Numbered from the stretch's first letter, positions 52,611-62,166 are shown. The stretch: DNA of 64,000 bases from G965200765 sp965200765 (GCA_965200765.1 OZ241380.1:1-64000); one strand, 5' to 3'. Notes: generated by a model not told the origin, from the letters alone. Translations and numbers: made by a program.

Positions 52611-53462
52611 TTATTCTGAAGAAAATGGCACCACTCGTTGCGTTTGGACTCCCAGTCCTTCCACTCCGAGCTTCATGACATTGCCCGGTTCCAGAAATTT
52701 CGGTGGCTTCAATCCCATGCCAACCCCGGAAGGCGTACCAGTCAAAATTACATCACCCGGTAACAGTCGCATATAGTGACTGACATAGCTAACCAGATGA
52801 GCCATACCGAAAATCATGTCGTTCGTTGAACCATCCTGATACCGCTTGCCATCGATTTCCAGCCACAAATCCAAATTCTGGGGGTCAGGAACTTCGTCCT
52901 TAGTCACCATATACGGCCCCAACGGGCAAAACGTATCTGCACTTTTTCCCTTGACCCATTGCCCTGTACTTTCGATTTGAAACGCCCGCTCCGATACATC
53001 GTTGCCCACGCAGTAGCCCGCCACATAGTCCAGTGCATCTTCTTCGGATACATAAATGGCTTCGGTGCCAATCACCGCACAGAACTCCACTTCCCAATCC
53101 AGCTTGGTACTTTTGTAAGGCACCATCACATCATCATCGGGCCCAACCAGCGAAGTTGTTGATTTCATAAAAATGATTGGTTCAAAAGGAATTTTCAGTC
53201 CCGATTCTTCTGCATGCTTCCGGTAATTCAAACCAATTGCCACTAGCTTGCTGATGCCAGCAACTGGCGGTCCCAGCCTTCCGGGTTCTTCAACAACCGG
53301 AAGTGCCTCAATGTCCAAGTTTGCCAGATTATCCAAGCTTTCTGGACCAAGTGTTGCTCCGGCGAGGTCATCAATCTGCCCTGACAAGTCCCGAACTTGA
53401 CCACGGCGGTCCAACACCCCCGGTTTCTCACTACCGGCAACTCCGTATCGAAGTAGTTTCAT
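52611..53462 (-). CDS. Fumarylacetoacetate hydrolase-family protein
   Basis: A 283-residue enzyme of the FAH superfamily, which cleaves or hydrates beta-diketo acids. Markers: IGLNYRKHAEE near residues 76-86, KLDWEVEF at 120-127 with metal-binding glutamates, GYCVGNDVSER at 149-159, and TGTPSGVGMG near 247. These match the two-domain bacterial group including 2-oxohepta-3-enedioate hydratases and ureidoglycolate lyases; the exact substrate is open. Confidence 0.88.
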   Translation of the reverse strand: MKLLRYGVAGSEKPGVLDRRGQVRDLSGQIDDLAGATLGPESLDNLANLDIEALPVVEEPGRLGPPVAGISKLVAIGLNYRKHAEESGLKIPFEPIIFMKSTTSLVGPDDDVMVPYKSTKLDWEVEFCAVIGTEAIYVSEEDALDYVAGYCVGNDVSERAFQIESTGQWVKGKSADTFCPLGPYMVTKDEVPDPQNLDLWLEIDGKRYQDGSTNDMIFGMAHLVSYVSHYMRLLPGDVILTGTPSGVGMGLKPPKFLEPGNVMKLGVEGLGVQTQRVVPFSSE

Positions 53463-53531
53463 GAATCTCCCAACAATGTATTTTGAATGCGAATCAGTTC
53501 ATTTTACAACTGATTCATCTTTGAATTCCAA

Positions 53532-54299
53532 TCAAAATTCAAATTCGATACAAAACTGTACGAACAGAATCACACCAAGCAGAAACAGAACGAACTTGAT
53601 AATTTTTCGGAAAATGTCGGCCGGGATTTTTGTGCCAATCTTGTATCCAACCAAAAGCGTGATACACGCAACTGCCAGCAAGGGAAGGGTTGTCTGAATA
53701 AGTTTCCCATCCAGTATTCCTTCGGTTGAAAATACACCTACCTGAGCGACCTTGCCTGAAAGAAACGTCATATTGAATACTTGAACCATCAAGGTTCGGT
53801 GCCAACCCAGCTCCAGCGAATAAATGATCAAGATGGGTACCATGACATTGGTTGTCCCGGCCGACAACCCCGCAGTCAATCCAAAGCATAGCTTCGATAA
53901 TTTGGGGTGATTCAGAAACCAGCCCAAACCGGAGCTTTTTGACCGTTCAACCGCGAGATAAAGAAACACAAGCAACGCCAGAAGCAATTTGAACGGGGCC
54001 GGGTCGTTGAAGACGAGAATATACGATCCAATAATCGAGCCAATCAATGCCCAGAATGCCAGCGGCCAGAATTTGCCGATGCTTTCACGCCATTTGCCAC
54101 CAATCCAGATGCTGATGATGTTGATGCCGATCGTTGGTAGCAAGGTAATCAGAATTGCGGTTCTGACATCAATGAAAATTGACAGTAGTGGTGTAGCAAC
54201 TAGCGGAAAGCCCAAGCCGATCGTGCCATGAACCAGACTGGCGAAGATGATTACAACCAGGTAGAGTCCGTATTCTACCAGTGACACATCGAAAATCAA
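53532..54299 (-). CDS. TauE/SafE-family anion exporter
   Basis: A 255-residue membrane protein with about eight helices and the family's GTIGLGFPLVATPLL start motif (near residues 25-39). TauE/SafE proteins move sulfite, sulfoacetate or similar organic anions. The TTG start overlaps the stop of the molybdopterin dehydrogenase upstream (TTGA), so the two are co-translated and may handle one substrate. Confidence 0.85.
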   Translation of the reverse strand: MIFDVSLVEYGLYLVVIIFASLVHGTIGLGFPLVATPLLSIFIDVRTAILITLLPTIGINIISIWIGGKWRESIGKFWPLAFWALIGSIIGSYILVFNDPAPFKLLLALLVFLYLAVERSKSSGLGWFLNHPKLSKLCFGLTAGLSAGTTNVMVPILIIYSLELGWHRTLMVQVFNMTFLSGKVAQVGVFSTEGILDGKLIQTTLPLLAVACITLLVGYKIGTKIPADIFRKIIKFVLFLLGVILFVQFCIEFEF

Positions 54300-56626
54300 T
54301 CTTTTCCTTTATGTTTCATTTTTGCCTGACGAATGGCTTGCCAGACTCGTTCTGGTGTCGCCGGCATTTGGATATTGATATTTCCAAATTCTTTCAGTGC
54401 ATCGTAAACCGCGTTCATAATCGCCGCCGGCGCACCTGTAATGCCAATCTCACCAACTCCTTTGACCCCTAACGGATTTTCATCTGTAGGAATCGCATTC
54501 CACAAGCACTCAATCATGGGTAAGTCGTCGGCTCGAGGAATTGCATAGTCCAGAAAACTGCCGGTCAGGAGTTGTCCGTCAGAAGAGTCATATACAGCGT
54601 GTTCCAGTAGCGCATGACCTGCACCATTCGCGACACCGCCATGCACTTGTCCCTCTGCTACCATCGGATTGACTACTATGCCGGGGTCGCTCACCGTGAT
54701 GAAACGATCCAGTACGATCCGGCCGGTTTCCGGATCCACTTCAACTTCACAGACTTGCGCACCACTGACAAAAATTATTTGATCTGAAACATATTCGTCT
54801 TCGGATTGCAAGATATTGCCGTTTTGCTGTGCTATCTGAGCAATTTCAAACAGATTGACTTTGCGGTCAGTACCCGGAACCTGAAAATTACCCTCTCGGT
54901 ATTGCAAGTCGCTTGCGCGCACCTCAAGCATTTCTGCCGCCAATTCCTTTGCTTGATCTAGCAACTTTTCGACACTTTGTACGATGGCGGTACCAGCGTA
55001 TCTCAGTGAACGCGAAGCATGCGTACCCGAACCGGTTTTCACCAACCCGGTGTCGCCTTCTACGAATCGAATCTTGTCCATTGCAATTCCAAGCTGACTT
55101 GCAAGCACTTGCACGAATACTGTTTCGTGACTGGTTCCAATTGATTTTGTTCCCACTCGTACTTCAACAATTTCTTCAACAACACGAATCTCGGCGAATT
55201 CGTTCGGCGCACCACCGACACTGTCCACGAATACGGAGTAACCCATTCCGCGATGCAAGCCCCGACACCGGGATTGTTCGCATCGCTTCATATATTCCTC
55301 CAAGTCGACATGTTCAAGCAACAGTTCCAGATTACGCGCATAATCGCCTGCATCGTAGTTCGCACCTGTTGGTGTCAACCATGGCAGTTCGCTGGAATGC
55401 AAAAGATTGAATTTTCTGAATTCAATGACTGACATGTTCAGTTGCCGTGCGGCTTCGTCCATCGCCCGTTCCAGTGCATACGAGGTTTCCGCTCGTCCGA
55501 CTCCCCGAAACGCTGCGACGGTGGCTGTATTGGTGAAAACTGCCAGAAGTTCGTAGTGAATTGCCGGTATTCGATAGGCGCCGCTGGCCACCAGTGCCAT
55601 GTATGTTGCATGTAGCCATGCACTGCGCGGTGCCAAATAAGCTCCGATTCGCCAAATGCTTGACAGACGCAGTCCGGTAACTTTGCAGTTTTCGTCAATG
55701 GACAGACTGATTCGGATGCGATGATCGCGCGACTGTGTATCCGAAACAAAACTTTCCCAGCGTTCGGGGACCCATTTCACAGTACTATTCGTCATTTTTG
55801 CCACGAAAGCGAGTACTGCCATTTCCGGGTAAGTCCAGGTACGCGCGCCGAAGCCGCCACCGGAGTCGGGCAGGATTGCTCTGACCTTGTCGACCGGTTC
55901 CATCAAAAGTTCGGCAATGCCCGCCTGAATCCAATGTGGTGATTGTCCGCCGGTGTAAATTTGATAGGTTTGGTCTTCGGTGTTGTATTTGGCGATTACC
56001 GATCTCGGTTCCATGAACGCAACTACATGACGCGGGTATTCGACATCAACTGAAACGACTTTATCGGCAGTTGCAAAAGCCTTGTCAACAGCGGTTCGAT
56101 CGCCGGATTCATGGTCGGCACATACATTGCTGGTTAACTCGTCCCAAACAAGCGGGGCGCTGGATTGCAACGCGTTGTCAATTTCAATTACAGAATCCAG
56201 CACTTCATACTCAATCTCAATCGCCTCGGCTGCATCCAGGGCTTCGAAGAGTGATTGTGCCACAACTACTGCAACTGGTTCTCCAACAAAACGAACTTTC
56301 TTTCTCGCGAGTGGCCATCGGCGTTGGTCTGGTAGCTCGGACCCATCTTTGTTATGAATTTTCACGGCACCGGTATGATTCAGCGTGTCAATCGGTTGCA
56401 CACCAGCTTTGGCAAGTGCTTCGCCATGAAGCACATATCGCACGCCTTGCATGTTTTTAGCCGAATTCAAGTTGACGGACTTGATGCGAGCATGTGCATG
56501 CGGACTTCGAATAAACACCGCGTGCAGAAAATTTTCCATTTGCAGATCATCGGTATAGCGGCCCCGGCCGGTCAAAAACCGAAAGTCTTCAACGCGTGTG
56601 ACTGATTTGCCGATTAAACTGTTCAT
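54296..56626 (-). CDS. Xanthine-dehydrogenase-family molybdopterin-binding subunit
   Basis: About 776 residues, the Mo-cofactor subunit of a hydroxylase. Motifs: VTRVEDFRFLTGRGRY at the start, GGGFGAR near residue 255, AFRGVGR near 370 and the catalytic glutamate in GVKGVGEIG near 725. The active-site loop AFRG is the form II type, not the AYRCSFR of true CO dehydrogenase. The FAD and iron-sulfur subunits that normally accompany it are absent, and their source is unknown. ATG at 56626 is used; a TTG at 56641 is possible. Coupled to the TauE gene. Confidence 0.87.
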   Translation of the reverse strand: MNSLIGKSVTRVEDFRFLTGRGRYTDDLQMENFLHAVFIRSPHAHARIKSVNLNSAKNMQGVRYVLHGEALAKAGVQPIDTLNHTGAVKIHNKDGSELPDQRRWPLARKKVRFVGEPVAVVVAQSLFEALDAAEAIEIEYEVLDSVIEIDNALQSSAPLVWDELTSNVCADHESGDRTAVDKAFATADKVVSVDVEYPRHVVAFMEPRSVIAKYNTEDQTYQIYTGGQSPHWIQAGIAELLMEPVDKVRAILPDSGGGFGARTWTYPEMAVLAFVAKMTNSTVKWVPERWESFVSDTQSRDHRIRISLSIDENCKVTGLRLSSIWRIGAYLAPRSAWLHATYMALVASGAYRIPAIHYELLAVFTNTATVAAFRGVGRAETSYALERAMDEAARQLNMSVIEFRKFNLLHSSELPWLTPTGANYDAGDYARNLELLLEHVDLEEYMKRCEQSRCRGLHRGMGYSVFVDSVGGAPNEFAEIRVVEEIVEVRVGTKSIGTSHETVFVQVLASQLGIAMDKIRFVEGDTGLVKTGSGTHASRSLRYAGTAIVQSVEKLLDQAKELAAEMLEVRASDLQYREGNFQVPGTDRKVNLFEIAQIAQQNGNILQSEDEYVSDQIIFVSGAQVCEVEVDPETGRIVLDRFITVSDPGIVVNPMVAEGQVHGGVANGAGHALLEHAVYDSSDGQLLTGSFLDYAIPRADDLPMIECLWNAIPTDENPLGVKGVGEIGITGAPAAIMNAVYDALKEFGNINIQMPATPERVWQAIRQAKMKHKGKD

Positions 56627-56667
56627 TCCGGACACTGACAAATGTTCAGGTGAGTCCCAAGTGTAAT

Positions 56668-57513
56668 TTACTGTTCACAAGTGATTTCCGGGTCTTGTTG
56701 AGCGACAGCGATTGTTGCTGCAACGTAACCGGCTTTGTGCCCGCAGTCATATCGCTTGCCTTGAAATTTCAAACCGAAGTACTTGGTCACCTGCAGATGT
56801 CGATTCATTGCGTCGGTCAGCTGGATCTCACCGCCCGCCCCCGGCGGTTGAGAACTCAGGTATTCAAAAATTTGTGGTTGCAGAATATATCTGCCGATGA
56901 CCGCAAGGTTGGATGGTGCAAGCTCGGGAGCGGGTTTTTCAACCAGTCCCTGAATCTCAACCAAATTTTCGTCTTGCACACCGGGTTTCAAGATTCCGTA
57001 CCGTTTGACCTGATCTGCGTCCACTGTTTCAACAGCTACAATGTTTCCGCCGGTATCTGCAAAGGCGGTAGCCATTTGTTTCAAACATGGAGGATTTGCA
57101 ATAACCATATCATCTGTCAAGACCACAGCAAAGGGTTGATTGCCTACATGGTCGCGCGCGCTCAGCACCGCATGCCCCAAACCCAGAGGCTTCTTCTGCA
57201 GGGCCTGCTTGACGTTTTCCGGTTTTAAATTACTGTTTTGCACCAAATTCAACACTTCAGTTTTTCCTTTGGTTTGCAAAATTTCTTCCAGGTGTTCGTT
57301 TTTGGAAAAATGATCAATCACCAGGGACTTGCCCGGCGCGACTACAAATACAAACTGCTTGATCCCGGCAACACGCGCCTCATCCACCGCGTATTCGACC
57401 AGCGGCCGATTCACAACTGGAAGCATTTCCTTGGGTATTGCCTTGGTTGCGGGAAGGATACGAGTACCTAGACCAGCAACCGGAAATACTGCAATTTGTA
57501 CCGGGGTGTTCAC
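56668..57513 (-). CDS. galU: UTP-glucose-1-phosphate uridylyltransferase
   Basis: A 281-residue enzyme making UDP-glucose. Nucleotide-binding GLGTRILPATKAIPKEM is at residues 15-31, with VNRPLVEYAVDEA following, and KPAPELAPSNLAVIGRY near 190-206. GTG start. It faces away from htpG across 152 nt. Confidence 0.96.
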   Translation of the reverse strand: MNTPVQIAVFPVAGLGTRILPATKAIPKEMLPVVNRPLVEYAVDEARVAGIKQFVFVVAPGKSLVIDHFSKNEHLEEILQTKGKTEVLNLVQNSNLKPENVKQALQKKPLGLGHAVLSARDHVGNQPFAVVLTDDMVIANPPCLKQMATAFADTGGNIVAVETVDADQVKRYGILKPGVQDENLVEIQGLVEKPAPELAPSNLAVIGRYILQPQIFEYLSSQPPGAGGEIQLTDAMNRHLQVTKYFGLKFQGKRYDCGHKAGYVAATIAVAQQDPEITCEQ

Positions 57514-57598
57514 AAATCTTGCAAGTTCGGCTTGATGATTCGTCGATTTGATTCACTTGGCGACAAATCTTTGTTATATGCTTTGTATATATTCAATG

Positions 57599-57626
57599 CT
57601 TGAATTTTACTGTTTGAGGCATTATT
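57599..57626 (+). promoter_or_regulatory. Possible heat-shock (sigma32) promoter of htpG
   Basis: CTTGAA at 57599-57604 matches the sigma32 -35 element; about 14 nt later GCATTA is a poor version of the CCCCATnT -10. Its position 60 nt before htpG fits known heat-shock control, but the -10 match is weak. Confidence 0.3.
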
Positions 57627-57665
57627 TTCAGCACTATTCATTGAATTTCAACACTGGAGTTTCAA

Positions 57666-59555
57666 ATGACTGAGGACAAAAACAACGAAAGCATTGCTTT
57701 TCAGGCCGAGGTTCAGCAACTGCTGAACTTGGTGATTCACTCCCTGTACTCGGAACGGGAGGTGTTTCTGCGCGAACTGATATCAAACGCATCGGATGCC
57801 TGCGGACGGTTGAGGTTTGAAGCCCTGACCAATCAAAAGATGCGCAAGGACGGGGATGAACCGACGATCGAAATCGAAATCCACAAACGCGCAAAAACCA
57901 TTACGATTCGCGATAACGGAATTGGTATGACGCACGACGAAGTGGTGGAAAACATCGGCACCATTGCACGTTCCGGCACCAAGAAATTTGTTGAAGCCCT
58001 GTCTGGTGAAGAATCCAAGGATACTCGCTTGATCGGACAGTTCGGCGTTGGCTTCTACTCGGCTTTCATGGTGGCAGAAAATGTGGTGGTTCGCACTCGA
58101 AAAGCAGGACAGCCTGCCAAAAGCGGGGTCGTATGGGAATCGAACGGCGTGGATGGCTTCACTATCGATAGTGAAACCATCAAGCAATCTGGTACGGAAA
58201 TCAAAATCACGCTCAGAAAGGATGCCAAGGAATTTCTGGAAATTGACCGGGTGCGAGAAGTCATCAAAAAGTATTCGGACCATATTGGATTGCCAGTCAA
58301 GTTGCGCGAAACCGGCAAGAAAGAAGAACAGGAATGGGAAACCGTAAACAAAGCATCAGCACTGTGGACCCGGGCGCGCAGGGACATTACGGAAGAGGAA
58401 TACAAAAATTTCTATTCCACCCTCTCGTTTGATCCGGACGACCCCTTGGTGCGTTTGCATGCACGCGTAGAAGGGCGATTGGAATATACCGCGTTGTTGT
58501 ACATTCCGTCGCGCGCACCCTTTGATATGTGGGATCGGGATACCAGACGGGGCATCAAACTGTATGTTCGGCGAATTTTTGTGATGGATGATGCGGAGCA
58601 TTTGGTGCCGGCCTACCTGAGGTTTGTGAGAGGGGTCATCGACTCGGATGATCTGCCGCTTAATGTTTCACGGGAATTTCTGCAGAAAAATCCCCAAATC
58701 GACAAGATCAAATCAGGTGTTGTGCGCAAGTTGCTGGGTGAATTGAAAAAACTCGCCAAAAGCAAGGGAGACAAGTATCAGACTTTCTGGAATGAATTCG
58801 GCAAAGTGTTCAAGGAAGGCATTATTGAAGGGCGCGACAATCAAAATAGCATTGCCGAGTTGTTGCGGTTTGCGACAACCAAAAGCGAAGGGCATGAACA
58901 GACCGTCTCACTGGAAGAGTATGTCAGTCGAATGCCTGAAAAACAAAAGTCAATCTACTACGTTACCGCTGAAAATCATGCATCGGCCAAGGGTTCGCCG
59001 CATCTGGAGGTATTCAGAAAGCATGACATTGAAGTGTTGTTGCTGAGCGACCCCGTGGATGAATGGGTCGTCATGCATTTGCACGAATATGCGGAAAAGC
59101 CGCTCAAGTCCATCGCCAAGGGCGACCTTGATCTGGAAGGTTTTGATGAACCGGAATTTGAAGATGAAGCAATTCTTCCCTTGGTGGAGAAATTCAAGGA
59201 AGTCCTGAGTGAAAAGGCGACGGATGTACGCACAACGTCCCGTCTTACTGACTCGCCAGCTTGTTTGGTGGCAAACGAGTATGATTTGGGCAGCAATATG
59301 GCGCGTCTGCTAAAGGCAACAGGTCAAACTGCGCCAGTGATGCGGCCGGTACTTGAAATCAATCCGGGACATCCCCTGATTCAAAATCTGGCAGGAAAAG
59401 ACCAGGAGCTGGAAGATTGGGCGCATGTGCTGTTTGATCAAGCCGCGTTGAGTGAGGGTACGCCGCTGGAAGATCCGCAAGAGTATATTCGCCGAGTCAA
59501 TTCGTTGCTGACTGCGTCGGCAAGCTCGGAGGAGTCTGTCATCATTACGCCTTAG
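57666..59555 (+). CDS. htpG: Chaperone HtpG (bacterial Hsp90)
   Basis: A 629-residue ATP-dependent chaperone. N-domain motifs ELISNASDACGRLR near residues 37-50, DNGIGM near 83-88 and GQFGVGFYS near 123-131 form the GHKL nucleotide site; the middle and C-terminal domains (with SREFLQ and SRLTDSPACLV) are complete, so it dimerises normally. Confidence 0.98.
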   Translation: MTEDKNNESIAFQAEVQQLLNLVIHSLYSEREVFLRELISNASDACGRLRFEALTNQKMRKDGDEPTIEIEIHKRAKTITIRDNGIGMTHDEVVENIGTIARSGTKKFVEALSGEESKDTRLIGQFGVGFYSAFMVAENVVVRTRKAGQPAKSGVVWESNGVDGFTIDSETIKQSGTEIKITLRKDAKEFLEIDRVREVIKKYSDHIGLPVKLRETGKKEEQEWETVNKASALWTRARRDITEEEYKNFYSTLSFDPDDPLVRLHARVEGRLEYTALLYIPSRAPFDMWDRDTRRGIKLYVRRIFVMDDAEHLVPAYLRFVRGVIDSDDLPLNVSREFLQKNPQIDKIKSGVVRKLLGELKKLAKSKGDKYQTFWNEFGKVFKEGIIEGRDNQNSIAELLRFATTKSEGHEQTVSLEEYVSRMPEKQKSIYYVTAENHASAKGSPHLEVFRKHDIEVLLLSDPVDEWVVMHLHEYAEKPLKSIAKGDLDLEGFDEPEFEDEAILPLVEKFKEVLSEKATDVRTTSRLTDSPACLVANEYDLGSNMARLLKATGQTAPVMRPVLEINPGHPLIQNLAGKDQELEDWAHVLFDQAALSEGTPLEDPQEYIRRVNSLLTASASSEESVIITP

Positions 59556-59594
59556 TATCAAACGCAAAATTTATACACAGGTCGGGACTGCCGC

Positions 59595-60347
59595 ATGGTT
59601 GCGAATGTCATTGCAATCAAGTGGGGTCAAGTCTACGGGTCGGGCTATGTTAATCGACTTCGTAACAGCGTCGCCAGAAACCTGAGTCGTCCATATCGCT
59701 TTGTCTGCTTCACGGATAATGAGGACGGAATTGAAGAAGGCATCGAAACTTATCCAATACCTGACATTCATGTACCTGATGTTCCAACCCATTGCACCAC
59801 TTGGAAGAAGCTCGCGCTTTTTCAGACCGGTATTGGCGACCTAAAGGGTTCTTGTCTGTTTTTTGATCTGGACATTGTGATAACCGGATCCTTGGATGAA
59901 TTTTTCGAGCACAAAGAAGGGCACTTTTGCGGTATTCGGGAGTGGGTTCAGCCACACCGAAAAGTCATTGCGCGACGGCCGACAGAAATCAATGCTTCTG
60001 TCTTTCGGTTTGAGGCCGATTCAATGCAACATGTATTGGACGAGTTCAATTCCGACCCCGAATTTGTTCTGCGGAATTTTCGGCATGAGCAACGATACAT
60101 CAGCCACTTGCTGGGTAGTCAAGTTTCGTATTGGCCAACACAGTGGGTAGTCAGTTTCAAGCGGCATTGTCTCCCGACATTTCCGTTGAACTTGTGGCGT
60201 ACTCCGGAACTGCCGCAACATGCCAGGATTGTTGCATTTCATGGCAACCCGAAGCCGCTGGACGCGATGAAAGGATTTGACGGCGGACCCATTCATCGCA
60301 AGTGCAGGCCGACACCCTGGATAAATGAGTTCTGGGGCAGTGACTAA
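59595..60347 (+). CDS. Glycosyltransferase-like protein
   Basis: A 250-residue cytoplasmic protein with a DxD metal site in LFFDLDIVITGSLDEFF (Asp91 and Asp93), the strand-loop of GT-A fold enzymes such as family 8, and AFHGNPKP near the C-terminus as a second sugar-nucleotide contact. YRFVCFTDN near 34-42 is also typical. Sugar donor and acceptor are unknown; there are no other glycan genes next to it. Confidence 0.7.
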   Translation: MVANVIAIKWGQVYGSGYVNRLRNSVARNLSRPYRFVCFTDNEDGIEEGIETYPIPDIHVPDVPTHCTTWKKLALFQTGIGDLKGSCLFFDLDIVITGSLDEFFEHKEGHFCGIREWVQPHRKVIARRPTEINASVFRFEADSMQHVLDEFNSDPEFVLRNFRHEQRYISHLLGSQVSYWPTQWVVSFKRHCLPTFPLNLWRTPELPQHARIVAFHGNPKPLDAMKGFDGGPIHRKCRPTPWINEFWGSD

Positions 60348-60545
60348 CAAAAATTCTGCTCTAGAGTGATCTTGGCAAGCTGACACACTGAGCAAGGACT
60401 TTTGACATTTGATGCAAACTTTGCTATCATTTCACTGTATCCTCTCTGTGCTGACTGGCCTTTTCTTGGAAAAAACGATTTGTTTATTCGCTTGTGCGGT
60501 CGCACTGGAATTCAGCTTTGCTTGAGTTGGCCAGAGGATAAAGTT

Positions 60546-60622
<77 letters not shown>

Positions 60623-60820
60623 TTTACAATAGAATTGTCTGAGACTGCATTTGCACCGGAAAAATGCAGTTCAGCCGACAAAGCGAGGAAATTTGCGCAA
60701 CTGAATTCAATGCTTCCAAAGAAGTGTGTAATATACTTTCGTGTTGAATTTGTGGATTGTGCTTGCTCTGAAATTTGATTCAGTGCAGGCAAATTCTTCG
60801 TTTTGAGTCTGAAATTTTGT

Positions 60821-61136
60821 GCGCCTGTAGCTCAACAGGATAGAGCAACGGCCTTCAACAGGAGCCTTCACAAGGAATAAAGAACTTGTGAAGTGCAGGA
60901 CACTGTATCGGTGAAACCTTAACGCGTAAAGGCGATGGCAATACCGAGGAAACCCGCGGTTTGACGTAATCAGGGGATCCGTAGAGACTATACGTGTCCC
61001 GCCTGAGATGGCGAAGATATAGTCCAGACCACAAACCGCTTATTTCGGGAACGGTAAGTCCCGCGTGGCGGGCAGTGAAAACTGTAGTGGTATGCTAAGC
61101 CGTAGGTTACAGGTTCGAGTCCTGTCAGGCGTGCCA
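60821..61136 (+). tRNA. tRNA-Arg (UCU anticodon) split by a group I intron
   Basis: Exon 1 (60821-60855) and exon 2 (61095-61136) join to a 77-nt tRNA. Acceptor GCGCCTG pairs with CAGGCGT, T arm is TTACAGGTTCGAGTCCTGT, and CCA is encoded. After splicing the anticodon arm reads ACGGC-CTTCTAA-GCCGT, anticodon TCT. The intron interrupts the anticodon loop between U33/U34 and the following C. Confidence 0.9.
60856..61094 (+). ncRNA. Group I self-splicing intron in tRNA-Arg(UCU)
   Basis: 239 nt. The conserved core is visible: R-type GACTATA (60986-60992) pairs perfectly with TATAGTC (61018-61024) as P7, within AAGATATAGTCC, the S element. A 9-bp hairpin CTTCACAAG/CTTGTGAAG near 60865-60892 fits P2. 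The 5' exon end GGCCTT can pair with intron AGGAGCC to put a U.G pair at the splice site, and the intron ends in G (TATG), as group I introns do. No homing endonuclease is encoded. Confidence 0.9.
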
Positions 61137-61319
61137 AATTCAGCGCAGTCGCAAACCACTGTTTGCATTGCACTCAGAGACTGGTAATTGTGTTGGATGA
61201 CGATTGGCGAGGGGTAACCAACTGACGGCCGTCTCGCCGGGACTGATAGTCTGCCGCAAATTTGACTTCTCAAATTTGATATTTATAATATTTCATATTG
61301 ACTTCATTGGAGAAATGAT

Positions 61320-61562
61320 ATGAAGATAACTGAACAAGATAGAGTTCGCATTATGGAATCCTATTTCAAAGGGAAGGAGTCCGGTATGTGCTACGGTTCA
61401 TGGTTCGATTCACTGTCGCCCGAAGACCAGGCGATCGAGGAGTATCTGGATGATGAGTTTTGTACCATTGCCGCTGACAAAAGTTTCAATAACGTGGATA
61501 CCTCGCGTTCGGATTTGTTCAAATCCGAAGAAGAAGGATTTAACATTCTGATGTCTGCATAA
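61320..61562 (+). CDS. Small protein, likely antitoxin of a RelE-like pair
   Basis: An 80-residue acidic protein (EEYLDDEF near 39-46, SEEEGF near the end) that I do not recognise as a known antitoxin fold. It precedes a RelE/ParE-like toxin by 4 nt, has a GGAGAAATG ribosome site, and its acidity suits binding a basic toxin. Starts at ATG 61320. Confidence 0.55.
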   Translation: MKITEQDRVRIMESYFKGKESGMCYGSWFDSLSPEDQAIEEYLDDEFCTIAADKSFNNVDTSRSDLFKSEEEGFNILMSA

Positions 61563-61566
61563 ATTC

Positions 61567-62166
61567 ATGCCGAAAGGTCCACAATGGAAAATCGTTTACT
61601 CGCGTGAATTTGAAGATTCGATTGCAGGTCTAGAACTCAAGTACAAGCAGAGAAAGGTTCTTTACGGTTTAATCAAGGAATTGGAATATGAACCAAATGT
61701 TCGGCAAGGCAAGAAGATCAGGAAACTGACTCGGGCCAGTGAACCGGATCTTTGGAGAATTCGAACACTAAAGGGTACTGCTTCCGAATATCGAATCTTC
61801 TACAAAGTATTCGAATCCGAACTCAAAGTTTTGATATACGACATCAAATTGAGAGATGATGCGTACACCGATAAGGTGCTTTTCCCTGAATCATTGAAAG
61901 TGAAATATGGTGGGCGTAGCTCAGTTGGCAGAGCTCTGGATTGTGGTTCCAGCGGTCGTGGGTTCGAACCCCATCGTCCACCCCAATATCCAATTCTGGA
62001 GGAGTTGAATAGACGCATATGCAATTGCCATCGATTGAAGAAATTCATGTTGCGGCTTCCGTTGTGTATCGGCATATGTCGCCGACACCGCAACTTCGGT
62101 GGCCTTTGTTGCAAGACCACTGCGGTTGCGAAGTCTGGGTCAAGCATGAAAACCATACTCCAATAG
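61567..62166 (+). CDS. RelE/ParE-like toxin frame running through tRNA-His
   Basis: The first 113 residues (to about 61905) look like a RelE/ParE-type toxin: basic, with WKIVYSREFEDSI, LWRIRTLKGTASEYRIFYKV near 58-77 and a final LRDDAYTD. No stop follows; the frame continues through the tRNA-His gene (giving the well-known tRNA-derived peptide GRSSVGRALDCGSSGRG) and stops at 62164 inside the next gene. The natural end has probably been lost. Expected targets are mRNA on the ribosome or gyrase, depending on subfamily. Confidence 0.6.
   Translation: MPKGPQWKIVYSREFEDSIAGLELKYKQRKVLYGLIKELEYEPNVRQGKKIRKLTRASEPDLWRIRTLKGTASEYRIFYKVFESELKVLIYDIKLRDDAYTDKVLFPESLKVKYGGRSSVGRALDCGSSGRGFEPHRPPQYPILEELNRRICNCHRLKKFMLRLPLCIGICRRHRNFGGLCCKTTAVAKSGSSMKTILQ
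61909..61985 (+). tRNA. tRNA-His (GUG anticodon)
   Basis: 77 nt with the histidine-specific extra 5' G pairing with C73: GGTGGGCG against CGTCCACC, then CCA. Anticodon arm CTGGATTGTGGTTCCAG (anticodon GTG), T arm CGTGGGTTCGAACCCCATCG. It lies 34 nt before the dehydratase-like gene and within the open toxin frame. Confidence 0.95.

Noticed and set aside
54296..56626. Calling the molybdopterin subunit a true CO dehydrogenase (CoxL)
   Set aside because: The active-site loop is AFRGVGR, the form II pattern, instead of AYRCSFR.
60988..61273. Minus-strand frames containing TGLEPVTYGL or PDRTRTCNLRL
   Set aside because: They read across the tRNA-Arg 3' exon and intron; such peptides are tRNA-derived artefacts.
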